From positions 62,001 through 126,000 of the forward strand of contig NZ_SGUC01000006.1 of assembly GCF_005435165.1 (NCBI RefSeq): DNA of 64,000 nt. Reading direction: 5' to 3'. The stretch's first letter is position 1; the number at the start of each line of letters is the position of its first letter. Shown here in pieces: positions 8,481 through 15,803 of the stretch. The notes below the pieces were generated by a model. It was not told where the DNA came from. It did no database searches and saw nothing but the letters and a program-made list of their open reading frames with translations. This DNA is from Halorubrum sp. GN11_10-6_MGM (GTDB lineage Archaea; Halobacteriota; Halobacteria; Halobacteriales; Haloferacaceae). Position numbers and translations under genes: made by a program.

Positions 8481-9706
8481 CGTGGTGACTCTGACCAATT
8501 ATGGTCGTCCCACTTGAGGCATACAGGCCGTGCCATCGACCGTGTTACCGTCGTCTGCCGCCTCAGGAACGTTTCTGACGCCGTGAGGTCGGCGTGCCCC
8601 TCGAATCCACACGGACACGTTAGCGTGTCGTGGTGGCGCGTCGTATCCTCTGTTGAACCGCAGTTCGGACACTCCTGACTCGTCCACGCCTCAGACCGAA
8701 CCTCGACCGACATACCGTATTCTTCAGCAGTACACGCCAGTCGATTCACGAACGCCCGGAACGCCCAGAAATTGTGCGTCTTCGCGTTCGTCTCCACCGA
8801 CCAGTGCGTTTCCAGTACATCCGTCAACGCTCCAACGTACACTGTCGAAACACCCTCGTCGTACAGGCGTTCGATGAGGTCACGGGCGAGTGCGTCTTGA
8901 GCGTGATCACGTCGCTTGGTGCGCCGGTCGTACAGGCGTCGGATGCGGTGACTGCTGTATCGACCGTCTTCCAAGAGTGATTGGAGACGTGCTATTTCTC
9001 GCGTCGTCTCACGGAACCGCTCGAACAGGTCACGTCCTTCGTACAGGAGTTGTTGCCCGGTTGTGGTTGTACAGGCGACGAGGTTGTTCGCACCGATGTC
9101 CAGAGCGGCTTCTTCCGAAGCCAGTGGTTGTGCCAGCCGAGAATGGTCTTCACTGATTGTGACTGGCTGAAAGGCCCTGAATGATTGTGCTTGCTCGTCG
9201 TAGAACAACTCCAACCGGCCTTGCTTCTCGTACTCCTTCCAGTTTGGGTCACCACGGACTTCAAGTCGGAGGCGTTCGCGGTGTCCCAGCCCGTACTCAT
9301 CTTTCAGGTCTTTACCGACGAGGATTTCGAGGCGGGAGTATTCGCCCCACTCAACGGAGTACGACGTGTTGCGGATGTACGTGCGGAGTTCTCTCCCGTC
9401 TTCCGAGTTGCCCCAGAATCCGGGTTTGCCGTTCGCTTCTCCCTTCTTCTTGAGGCTGAAGAACGACTTCCACGCTTCGCGGTTCTTGCGCTCAATCTGC
9501 TGAACCGTGGACGCACCGAGAACACCGCTGTAGCGACCGCGATACTCGCTGATATCCCATACGTCTCCATCTGGGTCAGCATAGTTCTCGCGGCGCTCAT
9601 AGTTGATTTCGTTCCAGAGAGCGGCAGAAGCGTCCAACAGCCGCCGAAGCAACTCCTCGTCCTCTGGGGACTGCGGAATCACGTCGAACGTGTTGGCTCG
9701 CTTCAT
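8426..9706 (-). CDS. tnpB: TnpB-type RNA-guided nuclease / OrfB transposase
   Basis: A 426-residue IS1341-type OrfB. RuvC-like motifs are ALDIGANNL (Asp203) and HADLTAS (Asp373). The zinc finger is CPNCG...CPCG (Cys346, 349, 364, 366). The N-terminal helix-turn-helix and the basic middle region are present, so the protein looks full length. At the place of the usual glutamate (V-x-V-E-D-L) the sequence is [14 protein letters not shown], with glycine at 292. Glu299 nearby might take its role, or the motif is rearranged in this subfamily. An AT-rich 53-base spacer separates it from a divergent small gene. Confidence 0.93.
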   Translation of the reverse strand: MKRANTFDVIPQSPEDEELLRRLLDASAALWNEINYERRENYADPDGDVWDISEYRGRYSGVLGASTVQQIERKNREAWKSFFSLKKKGEANGKPGFWGNSEDGRELRTYIRNTSYSVEWGEYSRLEILVGKDLKDEYGLGHRERLRLEVRGDPNWKEYEKQGRLELFYDEQAQSFRAFQPVTISEDHSRLAQPLASEEAALDIGANNLVACTTTTGQQLLYEGRDLFERFRETTREIARLQSLLEDGRYSSHRIRRLYDRRTKRRDHAQDALARDLIERLYDEGVSTVYVGALTDVLETHWSVETNAKTHNFWAFRAFVNRLACTAEEYGMSVEVRSEAWTSQECPNCGSTEDTTRHHDTLTCPCGFEGHADLTASETFLRRQTTVTRSMARPVCLKWDDHNWSESPRSVPNEEHTNPQVASVGR

Positions 9707-9759
9707 CGACTACATAGTATATCATAACGCACATAATTATTCCGTTCATGTGATATTGT

Positions 9760-9897
9760 ATGGTTGCAATTCGCATCGAGTTTGACGACGACGAACAGTA
9801 CGAACGACTGAAGGAATTGAAGAAGCGCCGTGGATTGACGTGGAAGGGCTTACTCCTCGAAGGAGAGAAGAAAGTCAGAGAGGATACCCCTGAATAA
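9760..9897 (+). CDS. Small TnpB-associated protein (RHH-like)
   Basis: A 45-residue protein, MVAIRIEFDDDEQYERLKEL then KKRRGLTWKGLLLEGEKKV. A short strand followed by two helices with a KKRRGLTWK turn suggests a ribbon-helix-helix or similar DNA-binding fold. It is transcribed away from tnpB and both genes can use the same A/T block (about 9730-9740) as TATA box, so it could repress its own and the tnpB promoter. It lies inside the element, between tnpB and the left hairpin. The function is inferred from position only. Confidence 0.7.
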   Translation: MVAIRIEFDDDEQYERLKELKKRRGLTWKGLLLEGEKKVREDTPE

Positions 9898-9937
9898 GCG
9901 TCGAACGTGGTTTGTGCCGTGGAGTGTCGGATTCACG

Positions 9938-9955
9938 CCCGCCGTGAACGGCGGG
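9938..9955 (-). repeat. Left-end hairpin of the TnpB element
   Basis: CCCGCCG-TGAA-CGGCGGG, a perfect 7-bp stem with the same four-base loop as the right-end hairpin. It marks the tnpB 5' side terminus. Confidence 0.7.
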
Positions 9956-10053
9956 ACTCTCTCCTTGATTCAGGTAGTCTCCACCATACCGGGATGGCCG
10001 TTTGGAATATTTCGAAGTAAGTCGTAACCAGTCGACGCCCCAAGAACAGGTGT

Positions 10054-10815
10054 ATGACAAGCGACTCAGAGATTAGCGTACAACTCGTGCGAAACGCGAC
10101 CGTGCTTGCGACGGTCGATGACACCACGTTCCTCGTTGACCCGATGTTCACCCCGAAAGGCGAGCTGCCGACGGTGACAGAGAGTCCTGGAGTGCCGGAG
10201 TTCCTCACGACGGCCAACCAGAAGCGGAACCCGCTGGTGGAGCTGCCGGACGTCGAGATCGACTACGACGCCGTGGTCGTCACGCACCGCCACCCCGACC
10301 ACTGGGACCCGGCAGCCGTTGAGAAACTCGACGCGGAGGTTCCGCTGTTCTGCCAGCCCGAGGAAACAGACGGGTTTCGTGAGGAAGGATTCACCGACGT
10401 GCGGCCTGTCGAGGATGAAGCGTCCTTCGAAGGCGTGACGGTTCACCGGACGCCCGGCCAGCACGGCCACGGCGACCTCGCCGAAGGGATGGGACCGGTT
10501 TCCGGGTTCGTCTTCGAGGGTGACAGAACGCTGTACATCACCGGCGACACGATCTGGTACGACCCGGTCAAAGAGACGCTCGACCAGTTCGAACCGGATA
10601 TGGTCGTGCTCAACGGTGGCGAAGCACAGTTCGATCAGGGCGAACCCATCACGATGGGCGTCGAGGACATCACTGCCGTCCGCGAGGCGGCGGACGCGAT
10701 CGTCGCCGTCGTCCACATGGAAGCGATCAATCACTGTCTGCTCTCGCGGGAGGAATTGGAAGCAGAGACGGAGAATGTGCTCGTGCCCGAGGATGGAGAT
10801 CGTATCTCCCTGTAG
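10054..10815 (+). CDS. MBL-fold metal-dependent hydrolase (UlaG-like)
   Basis: A 253-residue metallo-beta-lactamase-fold hydrolase. Metal ligands are visible in VVVTHRHPDHW (His78, His80, Asp82, His83), in the later GQHGHGDL and in the ITGDTIWYDP aspartate. The arrangement resembles UlaG-like lactonases and RNase-Z-like stand-alone hydrolases rather than true beta-lactamases. Substrate unknown. It is island cargo, converging on the PIN toxin gene with 7 bases between them. Confidence 0.85.
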   Translation: MTSDSEISVQLVRNATVLATVDDTTFLVDPMFTPKGELPTVTESPGVPEFLTTANQKRNPLVELPDVEIDYDAVVVTHRHPDHWDPAAVEKLDAEVPLFCQPEETDGFREEGFTDVRPVEDEASFEGVTVHRTPGQHGHGDLAEGMGPVSGFVFEGDRTLYITGDTIWYDPVKETLDQFEPDMVVLNGGEAQFDQGEPITMGVEDITAVREAADAIVAVVHMEAINHCLLSREELEAETENVLVPEDGDRISL

Positions 10816-10822
10816 CGGGACT

Positions 10823-11353
10823 TCAGTTGTGTGCGGGTTTGGTAGCCTGTAGGCTGTAGTAATCAAACCTCACTCTCGGTGCAGCGACGTGCTGCATTCG
10901 CGGTCTGTACTTAGAAACTGAGGAGGGACCGACAGGCTGGAGCGTATCGAACGAGTCGATCACGTCGCTCGTCGAATACACCTCGACCAGGCGCTGTTCG
11001 TCGAAGTCAGTGTCGTCACTCCAGATGGCCGCATCTTGGGCAATCGCACACGCCAGGTAGAGCACATCGTCGGGGTCAGTGTCGCCGATTGCGTCGTCTG
11101 CGCGCTCGATAGCCGGGTAGAAATCGTCGGCTGGGACGATCTCGAGGTACTGGAAGAGGAGATCGATGAACTGTTCGACGCGGTCCAATTCCATCCCGGA
11201 CTTCTCCACGATCAGGTCCTCGTAGTTCTCGATTTCGTCGTAGACGAACGCGGGCGTCAGGAGGTCCGGTTCGAGTGTGACGATAAGTTCCCGTGTTTTC
11301 GAATCGGCGATAAGTGCGGAGATGACGACGTTGGCGTCGATGACCAGCTTCAT
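10823..11353 (-). CDS. PIN-domain toxin (VapC-like RNase)
   Basis: A 176-residue PIN-domain protein. The acidic residues expected to bind metal are present: Asp6 in MKLVIDANVV, Glu40 in VYDEIENY, the DTDPDDVLYLA cluster (about 91-101) and the WSDDTDF pair (about 111-117). Such proteins cut RNA (often tRNA or rRNA) when not bound by the antitoxin. The C-terminal tail of about 35 residues is longer than usual. The antitoxin gene ends 9 bases upstream, so the two form an operon with the antitoxin first, the common order. Confidence 0.85.
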   Translation of the reverse strand: MKLVIDANVVISALIADSKTRELIVTLEPDLLTPAFVYDEIENYEDLIVEKSGMELDRVEQFIDLLFQYLEIVPADDFYPAIERADDAIGDTDPDDVLYLACAIAQDAAIWSDDTDFDEQRLVEVYSTSDVIDSFDTLQPVGPSSVSKYRPRMQHVAAPRVRFDYYSLQATKPAHN

Positions 11354-11362
11354 TCGTCGTTT

Positions 11363-11593
11363 CTACGCCGACTCCTCGTCAACGCGCTTGCGTCCACTCT
11401 CGTTGATTTTGTCGGCGATCTCCTGCACGTCGCTTTCGGTAAGTTCGCTCTCGGCGGTGAGTTCGTCCAGCACTTCCAGCGTCTCAACCTTCTCTTGGAT
11501 AGCCTGCCGCGTAACCTCACTCCAGTTGATTTCGGGGTGGTTCTCCATGCGCTGTTTGAGGTCGTCGTCCACGTTGACCGTGATACTGGGCAT
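11363..11593 (-). CDS. Antitoxin of the PIN toxin (ribbon-helix-helix)
   Basis: A 76-residue protein starting MPSITVNVDDDLKQRMENHP, the strand and first helix of a ribbon-helix-helix DNA-binding fold, followed by INWSEVTRQAIQEKVETLE. The acidic C-terminal half should bind and neutralise the PIN toxin. The start at 11593 is chosen over an ATG six codons upstream because the RHH strand begins there. It probably represses the operon promoter. Confidence 0.82.
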   Translation of the reverse strand: MPSITVNVDDDLKQRMENHPEINWSEVTRQAIQEKVETLEVLDELTAESELTESDVQEIADKINESGRKRVDEESA

Positions 11594-11909
11594 ACATGAA
11601 TCTATGAGCACACAGATTACTGTGTCTTTCGGTGTGTCTGACAGCGTTCGAATTCGGCCGCCTCACACCCGAAAGGTCGATCCGTTCGACAGTCGAACCG
11701 GAGCCTGTAGTGCCCACTTCCCCATCGAGCATTTCACGACTCGGGGTATTCTACTGTATTGGCTCGCTACGGCGTGGAATCGGCGGGGTAGTTCGTCCCC
11801 GAGCGCGTCCCTGAAATCGGATTCAGTGCGTCATCGATCGCGGCCCCTTCGAGTCGGGCGATGGGTCCGACCGACTCGGGGGGAACCCCTGCTGTCCGCC
11901 TCCTGAACC
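11594..11909. other. Island right boundary, gene-free
   Basis: About 315 bases with no supportable coding frame. It holds the second copy of the tRNA 3' end (11704-11719) and the second copy of the diverged flank repeat (11812-11869), and ends at the amidohydrolase promoter. It is the original chromosomal side of the integration site if the island reading is right. Confidence 0.6.
11812..11869 (+). repeat. Diverged direct repeat, copy 2 (beyond island right end)
   Basis: Pairs with 6965-7023 at about 83 percent identity. It shares GATCGCGGCCCC and GTCGGGCGAT and has the same offset from the tRNA-end copy. Confidence 0.7.
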
Positions 11910-11917
11910 GTTTAATA
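11910..11917 (+). promoter_or_regulatory. TATA-like element of the amidohydrolase gene
   Basis: GTTTAATA lies 23-30 bases before the ATG and fits a leaderless transcript. Confidence 0.55.
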
Positions 11918-11939
11918 CCTCGCAGGCGAACGCCGTTTC

Positions 11940-13130
11940 ATGTACGCGCTCGTCGGCGGGACCGTCCACACGGCAACGGAGCGGGGAACGATCGACGCGA
12001 CCGTCGTCATCGACGACGGCGAAATCGTCTCCGTCGAGGACGGTGACCCGCCCGAGGAGGCGACCGTGATCGACGTCTCGGGCCACCACGTCACGCCGGG
12101 GCTCGTCGACGCCCACAGCCACGCCGGCATGGCGGAGTGGGGCGAGCCGGAGGACGGCGACGTCAACGAGGGCACCTCGGCGGTCACGCCGCACGTCAAC
12201 GCCCTCGACGGGTTCCACCCGCGCGACGAGGAGCTGAAACACGCGTTCCAGAACGGCGTGACGTCCGTCTCGGCGCGGATGGGGTCCGGAAACGTGATCG
12301 GCGGGATCATCTGCTCGATGAAGACCCACGGGCTGACCGCCGACGACATGCTGATCCGCGAAGACGGGATGAAGGCCGCGATGGGCGAGAACCCGAAGCG
12401 CTTCCACGGCGAGGAGCAGGGGCGCCAGCCCTCGACGCGTCCCGGCGTCGCGGCCACGCTCCGGTCGGCGCTGATGGAGGCCGAAGACTACGTCGACCGG
12501 CGCGAACACGCCCGCAACGAGGGCGAACCGTTCGAGCGCGACCTCGGCATGGAGAACCTCTCTCGCGTCCTCACCGAGGGGCTTCCGCTCCGCGTTCACG
12601 CGCACCGCTCGGACGACATCATGACCGTCTTTCGGATCGCCGAGGAGTTCGGGATCGAGTCGCTCTCTATCGAACACGCGACGGAGGGACACCTGATAGC
12701 CGAGGAGTTCGCGGAGCGGGACGTGCCCGCGATCGTCGGCCCGTCGCTGTACTCGGGCGCCAAGTACGAGCTCCGCAACATCACCTTCGAGACGCCGGCG
12801 ATCCTCCGCGAGGCCGGCGTGAAGGTCGCGATCCAGACGGACGCCCCCGTGCTCCCGCAACAGCACCTCGACGTCTGCGTCGGGCTCGCGGTCCGCGAGG
12901 GGTTCCCCGAGTCGGAGGCGCTGGAGGCGGTCACGAGGTACCCGGCCGAGATCCTCGGCATCGACGACCGCGTCGGCACGCTGGCGGTCGGCACGGACGC
13001 CGACGTGGCGGTCTGGGACGGGGTCTTCTACGAGAACGACAGTCGGACGCGACACGTCTTCGTCGACGGCGAGCACGTCTTTGACCGCGAGCGCGACGCG
13101 GTCGATCCCCGCGACGAGTACGACTGGTAG
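11940..13130 (+). CDS. Amidohydrolase (imidazolonepropionase-like metal hydrolase)
   Basis: A 396-residue cytoplasmic amidohydrolase-superfamily enzyme. The N-terminal beta sandwich is followed by the metal motif GLVDAHSHAG (His59, His61), then LRVHAHRSDD (His220, His222), IEHATEGH (His246) and IQTDAPV (Asp301). The C-terminal GTLAVGTDADVAVWDG closes the composite sandwich. These match the HxH, H, H, D ligand set of the imidazolonepropionase-like branch. Substrate cannot be read from sequence. It stands alone as the first gene outside the tRNA-anchored island. Confidence 0.9.
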   Translation: MYALVGGTVHTATERGTIDATVVIDDGEIVSVEDGDPPEEATVIDVSGHHVTPGLVDAHSHAGMAEWGEPEDGDVNEGTSAVTPHVNALDGFHPRDEELKHAFQNGVTSVSARMGSGNVIGGIICSMKTHGLTADDMLIREDGMKAAMGENPKRFHGEEQGRQPSTRPGVAATLRSALMEAEDYVDRREHARNEGEPFERDLGMENLSRVLTEGLPLRVHAHRSDDIMTVFRIAEEFGIESLSIEHATEGHLIAEEFAERDVPAIVGPSLYSGAKYELRNITFETPAILREAGVKVAIQTDAPVLPQQHLDVCVGLAVREGFPESEALEAVTRYPAEILGIDDRVGTLAVGTDADVAVWDGVFYENDSRTRHVFVDGEHVFDRERDAVDPRDEYDW

Positions 13131-13220
13131 CCGGCGCGTCGGCGACTGCGGTCGGTTCTCCGAGCCGGCCGAGCGCCCGCCCCGCTATCTTTTAGTCGCT
13201 CGTCCGTATCTCGCGTAGTC

Positions 13221-15803
13221 GTGCCCATTCGCCGCGCGAAAGCCGTCGACTCGCTCTACGCGGAGGTCGCGGAGTACGACCTCGTCGTGACCCCCGACGC
13301 CGCGCTCGCGAGCGCGATCAACCGCCGTCTCGATCGCCCGCAGTTCGGGACGTTCGCGACCACGCCGCGCCGCCTCGCCGCCGGCCGGCGCGAGCAGGCC
13401 GAGGACCGCCTCGCCTTCCTCGAACTCGTCGAACGGACGGACCACGACTGGACGGCGGTCGCGTACGCCGTCGGGAACGTCCTCCAGTGTTGGGAACACC
13501 GCGGGAGCCTCGACGCGATCCTGTCGTACGACGCCTACGTCGACGACGTGACCCGCGACGTCGTCGAGCGCATGCGGACGCTCCGGACGACCTCGAAGCG
13601 CCTCTCCGAGTACGCGATCGACGACGACCGGTCGGTCGCCGTCGTCGGCTACGACCAACTGACCGCCCTAGAGCGGAGCGTCCTCCCGGACGCGTTCGAC
13701 CGCGTCGACCCCTTCGCCGACGACGCGTTCGATCACCCGCCGTTTCACGTCTTCGAGTCGACGACCGACATCGTGGGCGCGCTCCTCGACGCGGTCTCGG
13801 CCGGCGACGCCGACCGCGTCGCCGTCGTCCTCGACGCCGGAAGCCGGTACTCCTCGCTCGTCGAGTCCGCGCTCGAAGCGGCGGACGTCCCCTTCTACGG
13901 CGGTCCGGGCTTCGCCGACGACCCGCACCACCGGGCGTTCGTGCGACTCCTCCGGCTCTGCTTCCGGGGGCCCGAAACGACCGTCGGCGACGCCGCCTCG
14001 ATCCTCACGCGGGCGGGGTTCGACGCGCCGATAGCCGACCGGGATCGGCATCTCGCGGCCGCCGACGGACCCGGTCCGGAGTGGCTGCGGGCGTTCCGCG
14101 ACGCCGTCGAGGACCGGAGCTTCGCGGAGGCGCTCGGGGCGTACGAGCGCGAGGCCGGCGTCGACCTGACTCGCTTCGACGAGGAGCTGCGGCGCCTCGG
14201 GATCGCCGACGACCCCGTGACGGCCGAGGGGGTCGACCGCCTCGCATTCTACCTCCGGACCTACGAGGTCCCGGTCGACAGGGAGAACGAGGGCGTCCTG
14301 CTCGCCGACGCGAAGTCCTCTGCCTACGTGGACCGCCCCGTCGTCTTCCACCTCGGCATGGACGAGGCGTGGACGCACTCGGCGCCGCAGCGGCCGTGGG
14401 TGGACACCGAGGCGCAGTTCGAGCGCTACGTCGGGGGCTTCCAGCGCCTGCTCCAGAGCGGCGACAGCCGGTACTACCTCGTTCGTGACGCCGCCGGCGG
14501 GGAGCCGATCACCCCGTGTCTGTACCTCGGCGACCTCCTCGACGAGGAGTTCGAGCGCTTCAGCGACCTCGACTCGGTCGTACACCGCCGGCGACCGCGG
14601 TCGACGGGCACCGGCTTCGACCGCCGACCGACCGGGACGGACCCCGAGCCGGTCGAGTCGGTCAGCCAGTCCGCCCTGAACAGCTACGTCAACAGCCCGC
14701 GGGACTACCTCTTCGGCAGGCTCCTCGACGCTCCGGACCAAGAACGGTTCGTCGAGGGGAACCTCTTCCACGACTTCGCGGAGTTCTACGTGAACCATCC
14801 CGACGCCGTCGCGGCGGCCGACACCGACGAGCTCGTCGACGCCATGCTCGCCGAGGCCGAGGCGTTCTTCTCGGCCGCCGACGAGCCGCTCCGACGCCGG
14901 ACGTACCGCATCGGGCTGGAGCTGATCGCCGAGTACCTCGACGCGGAGGGCCCGGAGTCCGACGACTTCCTCACGGCGGCGTCGGGGTGGGGGACCAACT
15001 TCTTCGCGGAGCACTTCGACGAGCCGGTCGACTCGCCGCTCACCGAGCGCTGGTTCGAGGACGACGCCCTCGGCCTCAAGGGGAAAATCGACCTCGTGCG
15101 GGCGCCGACACACCTGCTCGATTACAAGAGCGGGCGGAAGAAGCGAGCGTCGCAGGTCGTCGGCGGTGCGGCGGTCGATCCGCCGGCCGACGCGCCGAAC
15201 TTCCAGGCGGCGCTGTACCTCACCTACTACCGGACGGTCCGGCCGGACGAGCGGTTGGAGTTCACGTTCTTCCACTTCCTCGAACCGATGGACGACGTCA
15301 TCGCGGGCGACGCCGACATCGACGACGCGCTCACGACGGTCACTTACCACCCGTGCTCGTTCGACGAGTACGTCGGCTCGCGGGAGGCGTACGACCGGCT
15401 GCTCGACGGCTACACCGACTGTCGGGAGACGTTCGACGACCTCGGCTTCGCCGCCTACGAGGCGATCGTCTCCCCGCTGACGTTCCCCGAAACGACCGAC
15501 AGAGACGAGCTACGTGACTCGGCGTTCGCCGAGTCGTTCACCGCCGCCGTCGACGCGGAGACCGCCGCGGACGTCGACGCGGAGAAGGGGGCGGACCAAG
15601 CGATCCGCGAGCTCAACGGCGCTCGAAAGCGGGCCTTCTTCCGCGAGGACCTGGACGCCTTCGAGTCGTTCGTCGACGAGCGCCTCGACGAACTCGACGC
15701 CCGACGGGCGGGCGAGGAGCGATTCCCGGTCGACGGACTCGCGGGCGAGCCGAACTACCGGCGCGTGGACAACCGCGACCTGCTGTTGGAGGGCGACCGA
15801 TGA
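13221..15803 (+). CDS. AddB/AdnA-like nuclease subunit of a helicase-nuclease
   Basis: An 860-residue protein starting at a GTG (MPIRRAKAVDSLYAEVAEYD). The N-terminal two thirds look like a helicase fold without a Walker A lysine motif (for example GDADRVAVVLDAGSRYSSL), as in AddB. The C-terminal third has the RecB-type nuclease: SQSALNSYVNSPRDYLFGRL, GNLFHDFAEFY, then LKGKIDLV and LLDYKSGRKK (about 616-638), giving the D and DxK residues. Its ATGA overlap with the next gene implies one complex. Expected role: resecting DNA double-strand ends before recombination. Cysteines for an AddB-type Fe-S cluster are not obvious. Confidence 0.85.
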   Translation: MPIRRAKAVDSLYAEVAEYDLVVTPDAALASAINRRLDRPQFGTFATTPRRLAAGRREQAEDRLAFLELVERTDHDWTAVAYAVGNVLQCWEHRGSLDAILSYDAYVDDVTRDVVERMRTLRTTSKRLSEYAIDDDRSVAVVGYDQLTALERSVLPDAFDRVDPFADDAFDHPPFHVFESTTDIVGALLDAVSAGDADRVAVVLDAGSRYSSLVESALEAADVPFYGGPGFADDPHHRAFVRLLRLCFRGPETTVGDAASILTRAGFDAPIADRDRHLAAADGPGPEWLRAFRDAVEDRSFAEALGAYEREAGVDLTRFDEELRRLGIADDPVTAEGVDRLAFYLRTYEVPVDRENEGVLLADAKSSAYVDRPVVFHLGMDEAWTHSAPQRPWVDTEAQFERYVGGFQRLLQSGDSRYYLVRDAAGGEPITPCLYLGDLLDEEFERFSDLDSVVHRRRPRSTGTGFDRRPTGTDPEPVESVSQSALNSYVNSPRDYLFGRLLDAPDQERFVEGNLFHDFAEFYVNHPDAVAAADTDELVDAMLAEAEAFFSAADEPLRRRTYRIGLELIAEYLDAEGPESDDFLTAASGWGTNFFAEHFDEPVDSPLTERWFEDDALGLKGKIDLVRAPTHLLDYKSGRKKRASQVVGGAAVDPPADAPNFQAALYLTYYRTVRPDERLEFTFFHFLEPMDDVIAGDADIDDALTTVTYHPCSFDEYVGSREAYDRLLDGYTDCRETFDDLGFAAYEAIVSPLTFPETTDRDELRDSAFAESFTAAVDAETAADVDAEKGADQAIRELNGARKRAFFREDLDAFESFVDERLDELDARRAGEERFPVDGLAGEPNYRRVDNRDLLLEGDR

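Larger units (their letters stand above)
8377..9990 (-). mobile_element. IS1341-type (IS200/IS605 family) element with TnpB only
   Basis: The element carries tnpB on the reverse strand and a small divergent gene, but no TnpA transposase. Each end has a short G+C hairpin with the same TGAA/TTCA loop, at 8383-8402 and 9938-9955. The right end (tnpB 3' side) abuts the HTH-10 stop codon; the left boundary near 9990 is approximate. Without TnpA it would need a related transposase in trans. Single-stranded peel-and-paste transposition next to a tetranucleotide target is the family rule. Confidence 0.8.
6856..11719. mobile_element. Degenerate tRNA-anchored genomic island
   Basis: The tRNA 3' end CCTGTAGCGCCCACTT (6856-6871) recurs as CCTGTAGTGCCCACTT (11704-11719), 15 of 16 identical. 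This is the pattern left by integration into a tRNA 3' end. Between the copies lie a metal-ATPase remnant, an HTH-10 regulator, a TnpB element, an MBL hydrolase and a PIN/RHH pair, all typical accessory cargo. No integrase is visible, so the element is either an eroded remnant or was mobilised in trans. The flank beyond the second copy also matches the flank just inside the first copy (see the paired repeats), which supports a real duplication. Confidence 0.6.

Noticed and set aside
11640-11720. Possible second tRNA gene or tRNA fragment
   Set aside because: Only the last 16 bases match the tRNA end; no D arm, anticodon arm or acceptor partner can be folded upstream.
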